DNA of 36,872 nucleotides, taken from contig JAJDAG010000045.1 of the NCBI GenBank assembly GCA_029262005.1, positions 1 to 36,872 of the forward strand, given 5' to 3'. Shown in pieces: positions 8,394-16,760 of the stretch (positions within the stretch are counted from its first letter, which is position 1; each line of letters begins with the position of its first letter). Below the pieces are notes generated by a model that searched no databases, was not told the DNA's origin, and saw nothing but the letters and a program-made list of their open reading frames with translations. Position numbers and translations under genes: made by a program. This DNA is from Candidatus Zhuqueibacterota bacterium. Its GTDB lineage: Bacteria; Zhuqueibacterota; Zhuqueibacteria; Oceanimicrobiales; Oceanimicrobiaceae.

Positions 8394-8713
8394 CTATTTC
8401 ACCATTAACATTTGAATAGATTTGGAAATCCTTTACCCTGAAGCCGGACAAAATAAAGACTACTGGAAACAGCCGTGCCCAAATCGTCACGACCGTTCCA
8501 GAGAATACAATACCGTCCCGCCCTGATATCGTCATCTATTAATGTCTTAATCTCCTGTCCCATGAGATTGTTTATTTGCAGATATTTCACATCTTGCACA
8601 CTTCCTGTCTTTTGCAAGTCCAAAACACGTTTTTCTCCCTTAAACGGCAATCCAGTATTTATCAAAACAAGACTCAACCAAAGTAAGATGAATACGACTT
8701 TCCCGGCAAACAT
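8394..8713 (-). pseudogene. mini T9SS cargo: signal peptide fused directly to the sorting domain, frameshifted at the end
   Basis: An ATG at 8711-8713 opens a frame of 102 codons. It has a signal peptide (MFAGKVVFILLWLSLVLINT), then GSVQDVKYLQINNL, the N-terminal motif of the cargo family. It joins immediately to MGQEIKTLIDDDIRAGRY and ILWNGRDDLGTAVSSSLYF, which is the C-terminal sorting domain. The whole surface domain is missing. The frame ends at 8405 with a non-canonical tail, but shifting one base near 8430 restores KSIQMLMVK and a TAG stop at 8394-8396, the expected sorting-domain end. I therefore read it as a deletion derivative with a one-base loss. A functional 102-residue secreted peptide cannot be excluded. 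Confidence 0.7.
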
Positions 8714-8801
8714 TGGTTCTCTCTATAGTAAAAAATTTAATCTGGATAATTAACAAACTGCCATACCTACTTAGTCTGAAAAAACGACTAAAAAGTAACG
8801 C

Positions 8802-8835
8802 ATAAAAATAAAAAAGCGAACAAAAAGTGTTCGCT
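8802..8835 (-). terminator. Rho-independent terminator of the CHAT operon
   Basis: AGCGAACA and TGTTCGCT (8815-8822 and 8828-8835) form a perfect eight-pair stem with a five-base loop. On the minus strand it is followed by TTTTTTATTTTTA. It lies 170 bases after the stop of the TPR-CHAT gene and ends that transcription unit before the cargo graveyard. Confidence 0.8.
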
Positions 8836-9003
8836 GTGTTTCATGCCTTAACCATTGCAATTTACCCTGACTTTCCTTACAGGGAACCAGGCACGCCAAC
8901 GCCGCACCATTTCAATCTATCAAACTGCGAATTATTTTGGGATTTTGCCGATTGGGATTTTTTGATTTCGCCTTTCTTTAAACGATTTGAACCCGGTGAA
9001 GAT

Positions 9004-12000
9004 TTAGCGCCTAAGCGATCGTCGTGCAATTTTCACAAACCAATAAACTAGCAGCAGAAAAATCGGTAGCAGCAAAAAATAAACTGATGAAGGCGAAGAA
9101 TCAAAGTGAACCGCCGATGCCGAACCCATCAAAACATGACCTGCCCAAAAATAGGGGTGTTTCTTAAAAGTGCCGGCGTCTTTCAAATATTTAATCTTTG
9201 CCTGTTGCAAGGCCACATCTTTGCGCATACCCTTTTTCAAGCCCTGATAAAAAAAATTCATGATTTTGGCGGTTGCTGCGTCATCCACCTGCCAGAGGCT
9301 GGCCAGCATACTTTTTCCACCCGCATGAAAAAAGCCACGCGCCAGGCTGGCCAGGCCCTCACCCCGGCTCATTTTGCCAACCCCGGTTTCGCAGGCACTT
9401 AAAACAACCAGCTCTGCTTTAAGTGTCATGTTGTAGATTTCATAAGCATTTAAATAGCCATCGTTTTCTGAGTCAAAGCCCCGTGCAAGAATCAGCCTGG
9501 AGTACATTGGCATGCGATCCTCGACAACAGAGTGTGTTGCCACGTGGATGATCCCGGCTTCCGTACCTTCGCGCTTAAAATGGCTTTCAGTGGCATCTTC
9601 GCCAAAATAGGCCTGCCCTTTGACCAGGGTCGCCACCGTCCTTACTTCATTTTCCGCTTGCAGCAGGGGTGGGTAATTTTCATTTGCCCGAGCATTTTTA
9701 AAATCAATGCTGTCGGCAAGAGCCGGGTTGGCAAAGGCAAGCAACCTGGCTCCGGATTTCCCAGGCTCGCCCTCTCCGGCGATTGGCAGGTTGCTTGAAG
9801 GAAGATAGCTAAATGCATATTCCTCCATGAGAGTCCTGGCGCCCTTCTCGTCGGAAACCAGCATTTCAAAGGGTAGATAGGCCAATCGGTCATCCGGGAC
9901 AATTATCAAACTCGAAATGCCTTCCAGAAATTTTTCAACAGGTTTAAAAAGCTGAACATAAAGCCGAAAAGCCGATTGAACATCAAAAGCGCTCACCTGG
10001 TATTTTTCAGCCAAATTTCGTGAATCTGAAAAATATGGAACGGTTAAGTTGATTAGCTGGTGCAGGCTGTCGCGGGAAAGACCAGTTGTAAGCGCCACAA
10101 GCGAATCCGCAGTAATAACAAAAATCACAGTATTGTCTTCGCCGACAACATAGTCAAGTATCGCCTGACGCGGGCTTATCAGCCCTTCCTGAATCGCGCT
10201 CACAGGAACACTTCCCGGGTTAAAAAGCTGATCAAATTGTGGGTACTTTGCACAAATTTCGGACCAGAGTTCTTTTTTAGTTACTTCAAGTCGAGTAATT
10301 TCTGCGGTCAAATGAGTGCGCAGGCTGTCGTCGTTGACTCGCTCATGCCGGCGATAGCTCATCTTCAATTGAGTGTTCACTTTCTCCAAAGACACAACCA
10401 GGCTGTCCTGCGGCAATTGCACGTGGTGCAGTTGTATTTGCTCGATCAAAAGCTGTGCCTTAAGCTCCTGAACATATTCATAAGCCATTGGGAAATCACC
10501 CGCGTTCACCCAATATTCAACCAGTCGAAAATAAATTTCAAAAACCCCTTCAGACTGGTAAAATTCCCTGGTTAAAAATAAACCCGACAGCTTACTGCGC
10601 GTTAGCCGCACCATGTTCACAGCCTGGTTGAGATGAAAAACATACAGGGAATCATCCCCGGACTTTTGGTTTAGTTTCGCCAGACTTAAATGCGCCAGAC
10701 GACTCACAGCGGGATTCATTGCCAATTTGCCAAAGGACAAAGCCTGTACTGCGTAATCTTTTGCAGCCCGCAGTTGATTTCCAGCGAAGTAATAGTCACT
10801 CAGATTTAAAAAGGCGCTGCCTGTTTGTTTATTTGCGTTCGCCTTCTGCGCGAACTCCAGAGCCTGCTGCAGATGAATTATTGCCTCAGTACGATTATGC
10901 AAATTCACTAAGGCTGTACCGCTGTTGGTGTGATTAACAGCCAGCCCTTTCTGGTTGTCAAGCTTTATGTTAATTTTTATGGCTTGTGCATAGTAATCCA
11001 GCGCTGTTTGGTACTTTTCCTCCAATTCGTAAATCGCGCCGATATTGCCAAGGTTGGCAGCCTCGAAGCGCGGATTTTTTATCTCTCGGGCAATTTTTAA
11101 TGCACTGGTGTAAGAATCAAGCGCCTCCGCAAAATTGCCAAGTTCCTTGTGGACCAAGCCAATGTTTCCCAGGTGAATGCACTCGCCATATTTATAACTC
11201 ATCTCACGATCCAGAAGTAAGGCCTGGTGATATATTTTCAAAGCCTCAAAAAACCGGCCTGTTTCAAGATAAATAACACCGATGTTTCCCAGAGCAATTC
11301 CTTGCAGCGATTTGTTATCCGTGGCAGTGGCCAACCGGTGCATTTTTTGATAATTCTCCACAGCACGGCCAAATTGATTCATTTTGTAAAAGATGATGCC
11401 AAAGCGGTTCAACGCGATGGTTTGATATTTATTGTCATGCATATCTTTGAATATATCAAAGGCTGTGATATTAAATTTGAGCGCCTCGGCTAAGTCACCT
11501 CTGCTTCGAGCAATTCGACCCAACTCGGACAAGCAAAGCGCCTCACCCTTTTTGTCGCCAATTTGGCGGCTCAGGCGCAACCCCTGGTTGAAACAATCCT
11601 GCCCTCGGTCATAATTGGCCTGTTTAAAATTAGCAACCCCAATGCGGTGGAGACAACGTTCAAAAAGAAAGTCATCGCCGATTTTGGAATAAATTGCACT
11701 CGCCCGCGCTCTGAATTCAATGCTCCGTTCAAGTTGGTTTTGCTTATATTGTTTTTCCGCCACAAGCGACAGTGAATCCGCGCGTACTTTGTTGTTTCGA
11801 AATTCAACATTAAACGACTTATAAAGCCGGTTCAGTTTCAGAAAATAAGTATTTTGACCCTGGCAAAGCCAATCGACCACCGCATGCGCTTGTTGCGCTT
11901 CGGCAGTTCTGTTTTCAAGGTGGAGGCGATTGGCCCGATTTAAGATTTCCTGGACCGTATCGTAAATCAGGTAACTGTGATTACCCCGAAACCACTGCAG

Positions 12001-12147
12001 TGAATCCGCTTGACTTTGTTCGAACCAACTAAAAATTCGTTCCTGAAAATGAGGCTCGCTTTGACCCGAGGCCGGTGAGATAAGAAATAAAGTGTGAATA
12101 AGCAGTAAATATGGCAGGAAACTAATCTTGACATTTTGCGAAATCAA
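9004..12147 (-). CDS. secreted, membrane-anchored TPR-CHAT protease-like protein
   Basis: 1047 residues. It starts at TTG (12145-12147), six bases after the stop of the upstream membrane TPR gene, so translation is probably coupled. Residues 1-29 form a signal peptide ending ASGQ. Residues of about 130-510 hold some nine or ten TPR units (GNIGVIYLETGRFFEALKIY, GNIGLVHKELGNFAEALDSY, GNIGAIYELEEKYQTALDYY). Residues of about 650-1012 form a CHAT domain, a caspase-like cysteine peptidase fold. The expected dyad is present: His872 in IIHVATHS and Cys919 in VVLSACETG, followed by GEGLASLARGFFHAGGKSML and SLWQVDD. A C-terminal transmembrane helix (about 1020-1038) ends in a basic tail, KIARRSLRR. 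Topology therefore puts TPR and CHAT outside the cytoplasm with the tail inside. In other systems TPR-CHAT proteins cleave a partner on a signal. The neighbours suggest the partner is the membrane TPR protein or sigma-factor pathway upstream. The substrate is not known. Confidence 0.88.
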   Translation of the reverse strand: MISQNVKISFLPYLLLIHTLFLISPASGQSEPHFQERIFSWFEQSQADSLQWFRGNHSYLIYDTVQEILNRANRLHLENRTAEAQQAHAVVDWLCQGQNTYFLKLNRLYKSFNVEFRNNKVRADSLSLVAEKQYKQNQLERSIEFRARASAIYSKIGDDFLFERCLHRIGVANFKQANYDRGQDCFNQGLRLSRQIGDKKGEALCLSELGRIARSRGDLAEALKFNITAFDIFKDMHDNKYQTIALNRFGIIFYKMNQFGRAVENYQKMHRLATATDNKSLQGIALGNIGVIYLETGRFFEALKIYHQALLLDREMSYKYGECIHLGNIGLVHKELGNFAEALDSYTSALKIAREIKNPRFEAANLGNIGAIYELEEKYQTALDYYAQAIKINIKLDNQKGLAVNHTNSGTALVNLHNRTEAIIHLQQALEFAQKANANKQTGSAFLNLSDYYFAGNQLRAAKDYAVQALSFGKLAMNPAVSRLAHLSLAKLNQKSGDDSLYVFHLNQAVNMVRLTRSKLSGLFLTREFYQSEGVFEIYFRLVEYWVNAGDFPMAYEYVQELKAQLLIEQIQLHHVQLPQDSLVVSLEKVNTQLKMSYRRHERVNDDSLRTHLTAEITRLEVTKKELWSEICAKYPQFDQLFNPGSVPVSAIQEGLISPRQAILDYVVGEDNTVIFVITADSLVALTTGLSRDSLHQLINLTVPYFSDSRNLAEKYQVSAFDVQSAFRLYVQLFKPVEKFLEGISSLIIVPDDRLAYLPFEMLVSDEKGARTLMEEYAFSYLPSSNLPIAGEGEPGKSGARLLAFANPALADSIDFKNARANENYPPLLQAENEVRTVATLVKGQAYFGEDATESHFKREGTEAGIIHVATHSVVEDRMPMYSRLILARGFDSENDGYLNAYEIYNMTLKAELVVLSACETGVGKMSRGEGLASLARGFFHAGGKSMLASLWQVDDAATAKIMNFFYQGLKKGMRKDVALQQAKIKYLKDAGTFKKHPYFWAGHVLMGSASAVHFDSSPSSVYFLLLPIFLLLVYWFVKIARRSLRR

Positions 12148-12153
12148 TGTGTG

Positions 12154-13044
12154 TTAAATCTCCAATTCTATCAAGCAGTTCAGTATTTGTCGAGCAAAAC
12201 CGGACTTATCCGTCTGTGTTGCAATTACGGAATTCAAATACTTCTGTGCAAGGATAAAATCAGAATTATCGCTTCGTAAATCAAAACGAATTGTTCGGCC
12301 TAACCCAAGGTAAAACTGAATCTCATTTTTAAAAGGAGAGTCCGGTTGAAGTTCATCTAAAGACAGATCTAAATATTTGAGAGAACTGTCCAGTGCCGTT
12401 GACTCAAAATGAGTGAACAATCCAAAGGTGGTATTCCTGCTCTGTTTCAGGTAAGTCAAGCCCAAATAATAAGCACTGAACATCTTTTCCGTTTGTCCTC
12501 CTTCTGCGGAAAATTGCTGCCGGGCGAAATAAAACTGCTCGATCGCTTCATTTAATTTATCTTCGTTAAAAAGAATCTTTCCCTGGGTTATTGACGTTGT
12601 TGTGCCCCGAGCTATCGGCAGAGTAATATCGAGACTATCTGCAAAAACAGGCTCATACGGCAATTGGGTAAAATCAATGACAAGTTGCAGCGAAAAAAAC
12701 AACAGTACTGCGGTTGCAAAAACAATGGCTGGAAATCTATTTTCTGAAAAAGCCCACCTTCTTTGGGCCTGGCGAGCCTGAACAGCGGGTTGTCCGGCTG
12801 GTTGTTGCGGCAAAAATATCATATCAGCAAACCCGGCAGCATCGATTTCGCGATAAACCTCAAGGTAGTTAGAATATAAGAAATGAATATATTCGTTTAC
12901 CTCAGGCTTAGAGATGCGCCAGGATTCTACAAGCTCGAATTCCTTGTCGGACAGGCGTTCGCTTTTATCTTTGACACCGATACTTTCCTCGGCAAGATGT
13001 ATCGCGTAGCGAACAATTAAGTCATTGAATTGTTTGTCAGTCAC
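12154..13044 (-). CDS. single-pass membrane TPR protein, candidate anti-sigma factor
   Basis: 296 residues from a GTG start (13042-13044), with AAGGAG seven bases upstream. The N-terminal ~100 residues are helical and charged (NDLIVRYAIHLAEE, KEFELVESWRISKPEVNEYI), resembling in pattern the cytoplasmic helical domain of FecR-type anti-sigma factors. A transmembrane helix spans about 105-124 (PAIVFATAVLLFFSLQLVID), preceded by positive residues, so the N-terminus is inside. The C-terminal part, about 150-296, carries TPR-like helices (GKILFNEDKLNEAIEQFYFA, AYYLGLTYLKQS) and would be periplasmic. It lies between the ECF sigma gene and the CHAT gene in the same direction. Position and topology fit a sigma regulator that the CHAT protein could cut or bind. 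It has no zinc-finger anti-sigma motif; the anti-sigma role is an inference from context. Confidence 0.75.
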   Translation of the reverse strand: MTDKQFNDLIVRYAIHLAEESIGVKDKSERLSDKEFELVESWRISKPEVNEYIHFLYSNYLEVYREIDAAGFADMIFLPQQPAGQPAVQARQAQRRWAFSENRFPAIVFATAVLLFFSLQLVIDFTQLPYEPVFADSLDITLPIARGTTTSITQGKILFNEDKLNEAIEQFYFARQQFSAEGGQTEKMFSAYYLGLTYLKQSRNTTFGLFTHFESTALDSSLKYLDLSLDELQPDSPFKNEIQFYLGLGRTIRFDLRSDNSDFILAQKYLNSVIATQTDKSGFARQILNCLIELEI

Positions 13045-13107
13045 AGTAAAACTCCTTGGTTGGAGGGCAATGTCTCAGCGAGCACTCCTTGAAGCAGCAT
13101 GTAGAAA

Positions 13108-13124
13108 CAGAGAAAAACCAAAGC
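13108..13124. repeat. dispersed 17-base sequence CAGAGAAAAACCAAAGC
   Basis: Found in the gap between the sigma factor and the membrane TPR gene. The same 17 bases occur inverted at 23407-23423, and a one-base variant occurs at 13845-13860. Confidence 0.6.
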
Positions 13125-13218
13125 GCTGCATTCCAAAACTTTCTCTTCGTTGACCAATTGGCAAAATTAATGGTCACACTTAACTGTCGTGAAGTTATAG
13201 AAAATAGTAACGCTGCAA

Positions 13219-13812
13219 TTAGATTTTTTGATTGAATTTTTTGCTTAGTTTTTGCTTTAACCGTTGGAACCGCATTTTTATGGATGCTTCGGAAAGGAAT
13301 AGCTCCCGGGAAATTTCTTTATAATTTTTGCCATCTAACTTTAATTGAATTAAATGTTTGTTGACCGGGTCGGAAATAGTATTTAAGAGGTCCTGGAATA
13401 CAATTTCATGTAATATTTCGTCATCTCCTGGGGTAATACTGCCGTCACATAGATCGCTTTGGCCTTTAATACTAATGTGTGCCAGCTTGTATTTTTCACG
13501 AAAATAGTCGTTTATCACATAAGTGACGATTTGGGCAACATACCGCTTAATTTTAATCGGTTCTCTTATGTTCGAAAAATTTTTGATTAAACGAAGGTAG
13601 GTTTCCTGGCTGAGATCTTCGACGATACTGCTATTGCAGATTACTCTGGACAAAGTACATTTAATCTGATTTTGAAGTTGACGGCACACTTTTTCCATTG
13701 CCCGGCGCTCACCTGCTTGTGCCCGCCTGACCAGGTCAGCAAGCTCTAAACTATCATCCGGGTCCTCCTTTTTTTCATTGCCTGATTGCAAGGGCGTATT
13801 TTCGATCCTCAA
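13219..13812 (-). CDS. ECF-type RNA polymerase sigma factor
   Basis: 197 residues. Region 2 lies at about 28-92, with the region 2.2 helix VEDLSQETYLRLIKNF that contacts the core polymerase. Region 4 lies at about 140-193, with the helix-turn-helix YKEISRELFLSEASIKMRF and RLKQKL. Region 3 is absent, as in ECF factors. The start is uncertain: TTG at 13810-13812 opens the frame without a strong Shine-Dalgarno sequence, and the first ~18 residues look unstructured. It is followed after 174 bases by the candidate anti-sigma gene and then the TPR-CHAT gene, all on the same strand. This order suggests that the sigma factor is held at the membrane and autoregulates the cassette. The promoter it recognises is not identifiable from one site. 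Confidence 0.88.
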   Translation of the reverse strand: MRIENTPLQSGNEKKEDPDDSLELADLVRRAQAGERRAMEKVCRQLQNQIKCTLSRVICNSSIVEDLSQETYLRLIKNFSNIREPIKIKRYVAQIVTYVINDYFREKYKLAHISIKGQSDLCDGSITPGDDEILHEIVFQDLLNTISDPVNKHLIQLKLDGKNYKEISRELFLSEASIKMRFQRLKQKLSKKFNQKI

Positions 13813-13844
13813 TTATGCATTTAAAAATTCAACGCTGAGCGCCG

Positions 13845-13860
13845 CAGAGAAAAATCCAAA
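13845..13860. repeat. dispersed sequence, variant CAGAGAAAAATCCAAA
   Basis: It lies just upstream of the sigma-factor gene. It differs by one inserted base from the 17-base copies at 13108 and 23407. Confidence 0.5.
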
Positions 13861-14032
13861 CTGCCAAAACTAGCCTGATTAATTCAAAAATTCACAATTT
13901 AAGGTCAAAGGTCATGCACAGGATTGTCACTAAGGAGGATTCTTGCTAGCCTGGTAAACGGCTGTAAATTAACAAGAATTCCCCTGAATGACAACGGTGT
14001 TATGAATCTATTCAGGTTAGAAGAAATCGTTG

Positions 14033-15430
14033 TTAATTTGCATGTTCCTTGATAAAATCGCGCCAATTTTCATTCCGTACCCCACCGGTCAAAGTAGAGT
14101 GGACCAGTCTGAATGAATTAAACCCGGTAATGTCAACAAAGACAAACTCAACGCCGCTTTCCAGGTTGAAATAATTCCAGATTTCAAAAGGTTTACTGGC
14201 AGTTGTACTGCGATTCCAGTCAATTTCAGAAGGTTCCCCGTAGAGAATAAAAACTCTTCCGCGATCGGTGCGCCATCCCTCTCGACCCAGACCTTTAAAC
14301 CGCTCATTTGCATCCTCTACTCTCTGCAAATAACTAAGCCGGAAATCATTGACTTTACTCACAGGGTTGGTGTTATTCTTGTCCCAAAAAGTCTTGAGAA
14401 ATTTACGCTTGGCGTCAACTCCGGACAAACTATTGTAAAACTCTTTGCCCTCCTTCCGCAAAATATACTGAATATACTTAAACTCCAGGTCGAGAGCCGC
14501 CTCATCGATTTCTGCAAAAACGCCGAGAGAACCATCGTCTTGCAGCGCTCCACTACCAACGGCTGCCACTTGTGACGGGTTATAAATAAAGAATTTCCGC
14601 GAAATTGAATCCAATACCTTTCCAAGTGGATCAAGTATACTGAAATTGCAGAGGAAAACGCCACTGGGTAAGTCACCAACCTGCACCCTTCCTATCTCGA
14701 TACTCGTGTCGCCTCTGCGTTTCTTATTTCGTTTTCTCGAAAGGTGTGAGTACACCGTGTCGCCATTTACATTTGACAAATGGCAAAGTGTGCTGTATTG
14801 ATCCGAGGTGAGCCCGGATTGCAAATTGTACGCCTCAATGTAGTAGTACAACGTTGGCAGGCCGGCACCAAATGTTGCCCCGGGGTTCGGCAGCACTTCC
14901 AGTGTGTTCTTACAAAATACATTATTAGCATCCTTAGCCGCTCTTTTTATCGAAGTACTTACTTCCATGTCACTGAGTCGCACACCATCCCCGGTTTTCC
15001 ATTTACCGATGGGAAAATTAATGCGCGTACTATCCGACTTTCCGGGCGCACTCAGATCTTCGACAATGAGGGCAAGTTTATACTCCCCGGGTTGGGCTTG
15101 ATAGCTAAGGACATCGACGAAATTTGCCGAGTTGTTGAGCCTGGTCGTATCATCGATAACCAGTGGCACTTTCCATAAATCATCGACCCAGGCAGAATCG
15201 TTCCGGCTTATGCGCAATCTTACCATTGCCTGAGCAGTAAATGCAGAGTCCGATGGCTCAAATTTTAAATCAGACTGCCTGATGGCATAGTAGACTTCAA
15301 AATAGCTATCCTGTCCACTCAACTTATATTCAGCATAGTCGACGGCCAAACGGATTTCACCAGCCTGAACTGAATTAACAAAAATAAATGTGTAGAGCAG
15401 TAAACCCAATCTTAAAATAAAGCAACGCAT
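14033..15430 (-). CDS. GWxTD-domain secreted protein
   Basis: 465 residues with a signal peptide ending near VNSVQAG. The C-terminal quarter has the defining GWxTD signature, GWRTDRGRVFILYGEP at residues 385-400, followed by FEIWNYFNLESGVEFVFVD. This family is common in FCB and Acidobacteria genomes, usually as a secreted protein with an N-terminal beta-sandwich, and its biochemical role is not known. The N-terminal 300 residues are rich in beta strands, consistent with that. AAGGGA lies eight bases before the ATG and a TATAAT-like -10 lies just upstream. It is downstream of the PorV-like gene but separated by a terminator, so it is probably its own unit. The gene ends 220 bases before the sigma factor. 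Confidence 0.88.
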   Translation of the reverse strand: MRCFILRLGLLLYTFIFVNSVQAGEIRLAVDYAEYKLSGQDSYFEVYYAIRQSDLKFEPSDSAFTAQAMVRLRISRNDSAWVDDLWKVPLVIDDTTRLNNSANFVDVLSYQAQPGEYKLALIVEDLSAPGKSDSTRINFPIGKWKTGDGVRLSDMEVSTSIKRAAKDANNVFCKNTLEVLPNPGATFGAGLPTLYYYIEAYNLQSGLTSDQYSTLCHLSNVNGDTVYSHLSRKRNKKRRGDTSIEIGRVQVGDLPSGVFLCNFSILDPLGKVLDSISRKFFIYNPSQVAAVGSGALQDDGSLGVFAEIDEAALDLEFKYIQYILRKEGKEFYNSLSGVDAKRKFLKTFWDKNNTNPVSKVNDFRLSYLQRVEDANERFKGLGREGWRTDRGRVFILYGEPSEIDWNRSTTASKPFEIWNYFNLESGVEFVFVDITGFNSFRLVHSTLTGGVRNENWRDFIKEHAN

Positions 15431-15444
15431 TGTGAAAGTCCCTT

Positions 15445-15473
15445 ATTATAATGCTGGTTTATAAATATTTACA
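15445..15473 (-). promoter_or_regulatory. possible promoter of the GWxTD gene
   Basis: On the minus strand TATAAT (15445-15450) is preceded after 17 bases by TGTAAA, a weak -35. It lies 15 bases before the start codon, a short leader, and overlaps the region just upstream of the AAGGGA ribosome site. The -10 match is perfect, the -35 poor. Confidence 0.35.
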
Positions 15474-15540
15474 TAAATTTGTCCTTAAAACTTACTCTCC
15501 TAAAGCTCACATCAAGAATGTACAGATTCAGGTTATCATT

Positions 15541-15583
15541 AGCAAAAAAAAAGAGGTCAGCCCAAATACAGCAGGCTGACCTC
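15541..15583 (-). terminator. Rho-independent terminator after the PorV-like gene
   Basis: GAGGTCAGCC (15553-15562) pairs perfectly with GGCTGACCTC (15574-15583), a ten-pair stem with an 11-base loop. On the minus strand it is followed by nine T residues. It closes the receptor-cargo-PorV transcription unit 58 bases after the PorV stop. Confidence 0.9.
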
Positions 15584-15640
15584 CAGTTTCTACAGAACCA
15601 TACAACCAGGCAGTTATACAGCACTGGTTGTCAAACACGT

Positions 15641-16669
15641 TTAGTTACCGCCAATTCCGAATTTGACTGAAAACACATGGTTTGCATCGAAAACATCGAC
15701 ATCTCTATAAGCATAGTCGAAAACAACATCAACACCACCAATAGCGTAATTCAAGCCAGCGCCAAAAGAAGCACCGAATACTGAGTTATCTGTTTCTTCG
15801 GTCAGCATGTCATAGCCACCACGCAGAAAGAACAAGTTGTTAAAACTATACTCTGCGCCAAACCGCAAGCTATTATCTGATTCGTTGGCATTCTGGAAGG
15901 TACTGGCCAATTGGATGCTGTTATTTTCACCAACAGCATAGTCATAAGCAATACCAAATTGAAAATTACTAGGAATGTTAAACTTATCAGAAAGAGCCTC
16001 AAAGACGCCATCGGAAGATGTAGGCGAAGAGTCATCAACAGCCGCCTTTTGCTCCAAATCGCCACCGGTGAATCTCATATTACCACCGATGTTCTTAAGC
16101 GCCACACCCAACGAAAGATTGTTGCTGAAACGATACTGTGCACCGAAATCAACCGCAAAACCGTTGGCGCTAACATCCATAATACCTTCATGGATAAACT
16201 TCACCGTGGCGCCACCACTGATTCTGTCGGTGAGCGCCTTGGCGTAAGAAACGCCGGCCACAATAGCGCTGGGCGAAAATGTAGAACCATCACCATCCGG
16301 GCTAGCAACAGATGTCTCAACAATGTCACCAAAATCAAGTGACTTAACACTGAAAGCAACCGTTCCGAGATCACCCATATGGCCTGAAACGGCAATGTAG
16401 TTGAGGTTCATGTCGGCAATATAGCTCATACGGCTAAACATCGCCTCGGATTTGCCAGCCTTATCAAGACCTGCTGGATTCCAGTAGAGAGCCTCGATGC
16501 CGCTGGCCGAAGAAACAAAAGCGCCGCCCGTAGCAATGTACTGAGCGCCGACAGGGATGTTCAGCTCCTCAGCTCCGCTCGTTCCGAGTCTTGCATTGCT
16601 CTGAGCAAACAAGCTGGAGAACGCGAACAGTACCAAAACGCATCCCATTAATATTTTAAACCTATTCAT
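15641..16669 (-). CDS. PorV/PorQ-family outer-membrane protein (T9SS-associated)
   Basis: 342 residues with a signal peptide (ILMGCVLVLFAFSSLFAQ). The mature N-terminus is the hallmark of the UPF0164/PorV group: LGTSGAEELNIPVGAQYIAT then GGAFVSSASGIEALYWNPAG, where the GA...A...G..A..WNPAGL pattern lines the first barrel strands. The rest is a 14-strand-type FadL-like barrel ending HVFSVKFGIGGN. PorV is an outer-membrane partner of the T9SS that accepts cargo by its sorting domain and shuttles it to the attachment complex. Here the gene follows the large cargo gene directly, which suggests a dedicated PorV for that cargo. A strong terminator follows. Confidence 0.88.
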   Translation of the reverse strand: MNRFKILMGCVLVLFAFSSLFAQSNARLGTSGAEELNIPVGAQYIATGGAFVSSASGIEALYWNPAGLDKAGKSEAMFSRMSYIADMNLNYIAVSGHMGDLGTVAFSVKSLDFGDIVETSVASPDGDGSTFSPSAIVAGVSYAKALTDRISGGATVKFIHEGIMDVSANGFAVDFGAQYRFSNNLSLGVALKNIGGNMRFTGGDLEQKAAVDDSSPTSSDGVFEALSDKFNIPSNFQFGIAYDYAVGENNSIQLASTFQNANESDNSLRFGAEYSFNNLFFLRGGYDMLTEETDNSVFGASFGAGLNYAIGGVDVVFDYAYRDVDVFDANHVFSVKFGIGGN

Positions 16670-16760
16670 TGTTATGCTCCATATTTAATATAATCCTATT
16701 GCTTGGGTAAGCTAGAGAGATGAGTACCAAACCCATCCCAATTTAACCTAGTGCAAGCAT

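Noticed and set aside
8827-9051. 74-codon plus-strand frame
   Set aside because: It begins inside the terminator hairpin and runs into the 3' end of the CHAT gene; no ribosome site.
10060-10575. 171-codon plus-strand frame inside the CHAT gene
   Set aside because: It is antisense to a gene with clear TPR and CHAT motifs and has no recognisable domain; the same holds for the other antisense frames under the large minus-strand genes.
9004-13812. A type III-E CRISPR (Craspase) or gasdermin locus around the CHAT gene
   Set aside because: No repeat array, Cas gene or gasdermin-like protein is present, and the CHAT protein carries a signal peptide and membrane anchor.
13983-14016. Inverted repeat CCTGAAT...ATTCAGG after the GWxTD gene as a terminator
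   Set aside because: Seven pairs with a loop of about 20 bases and only a weak T-rich follow-up; not convincing.
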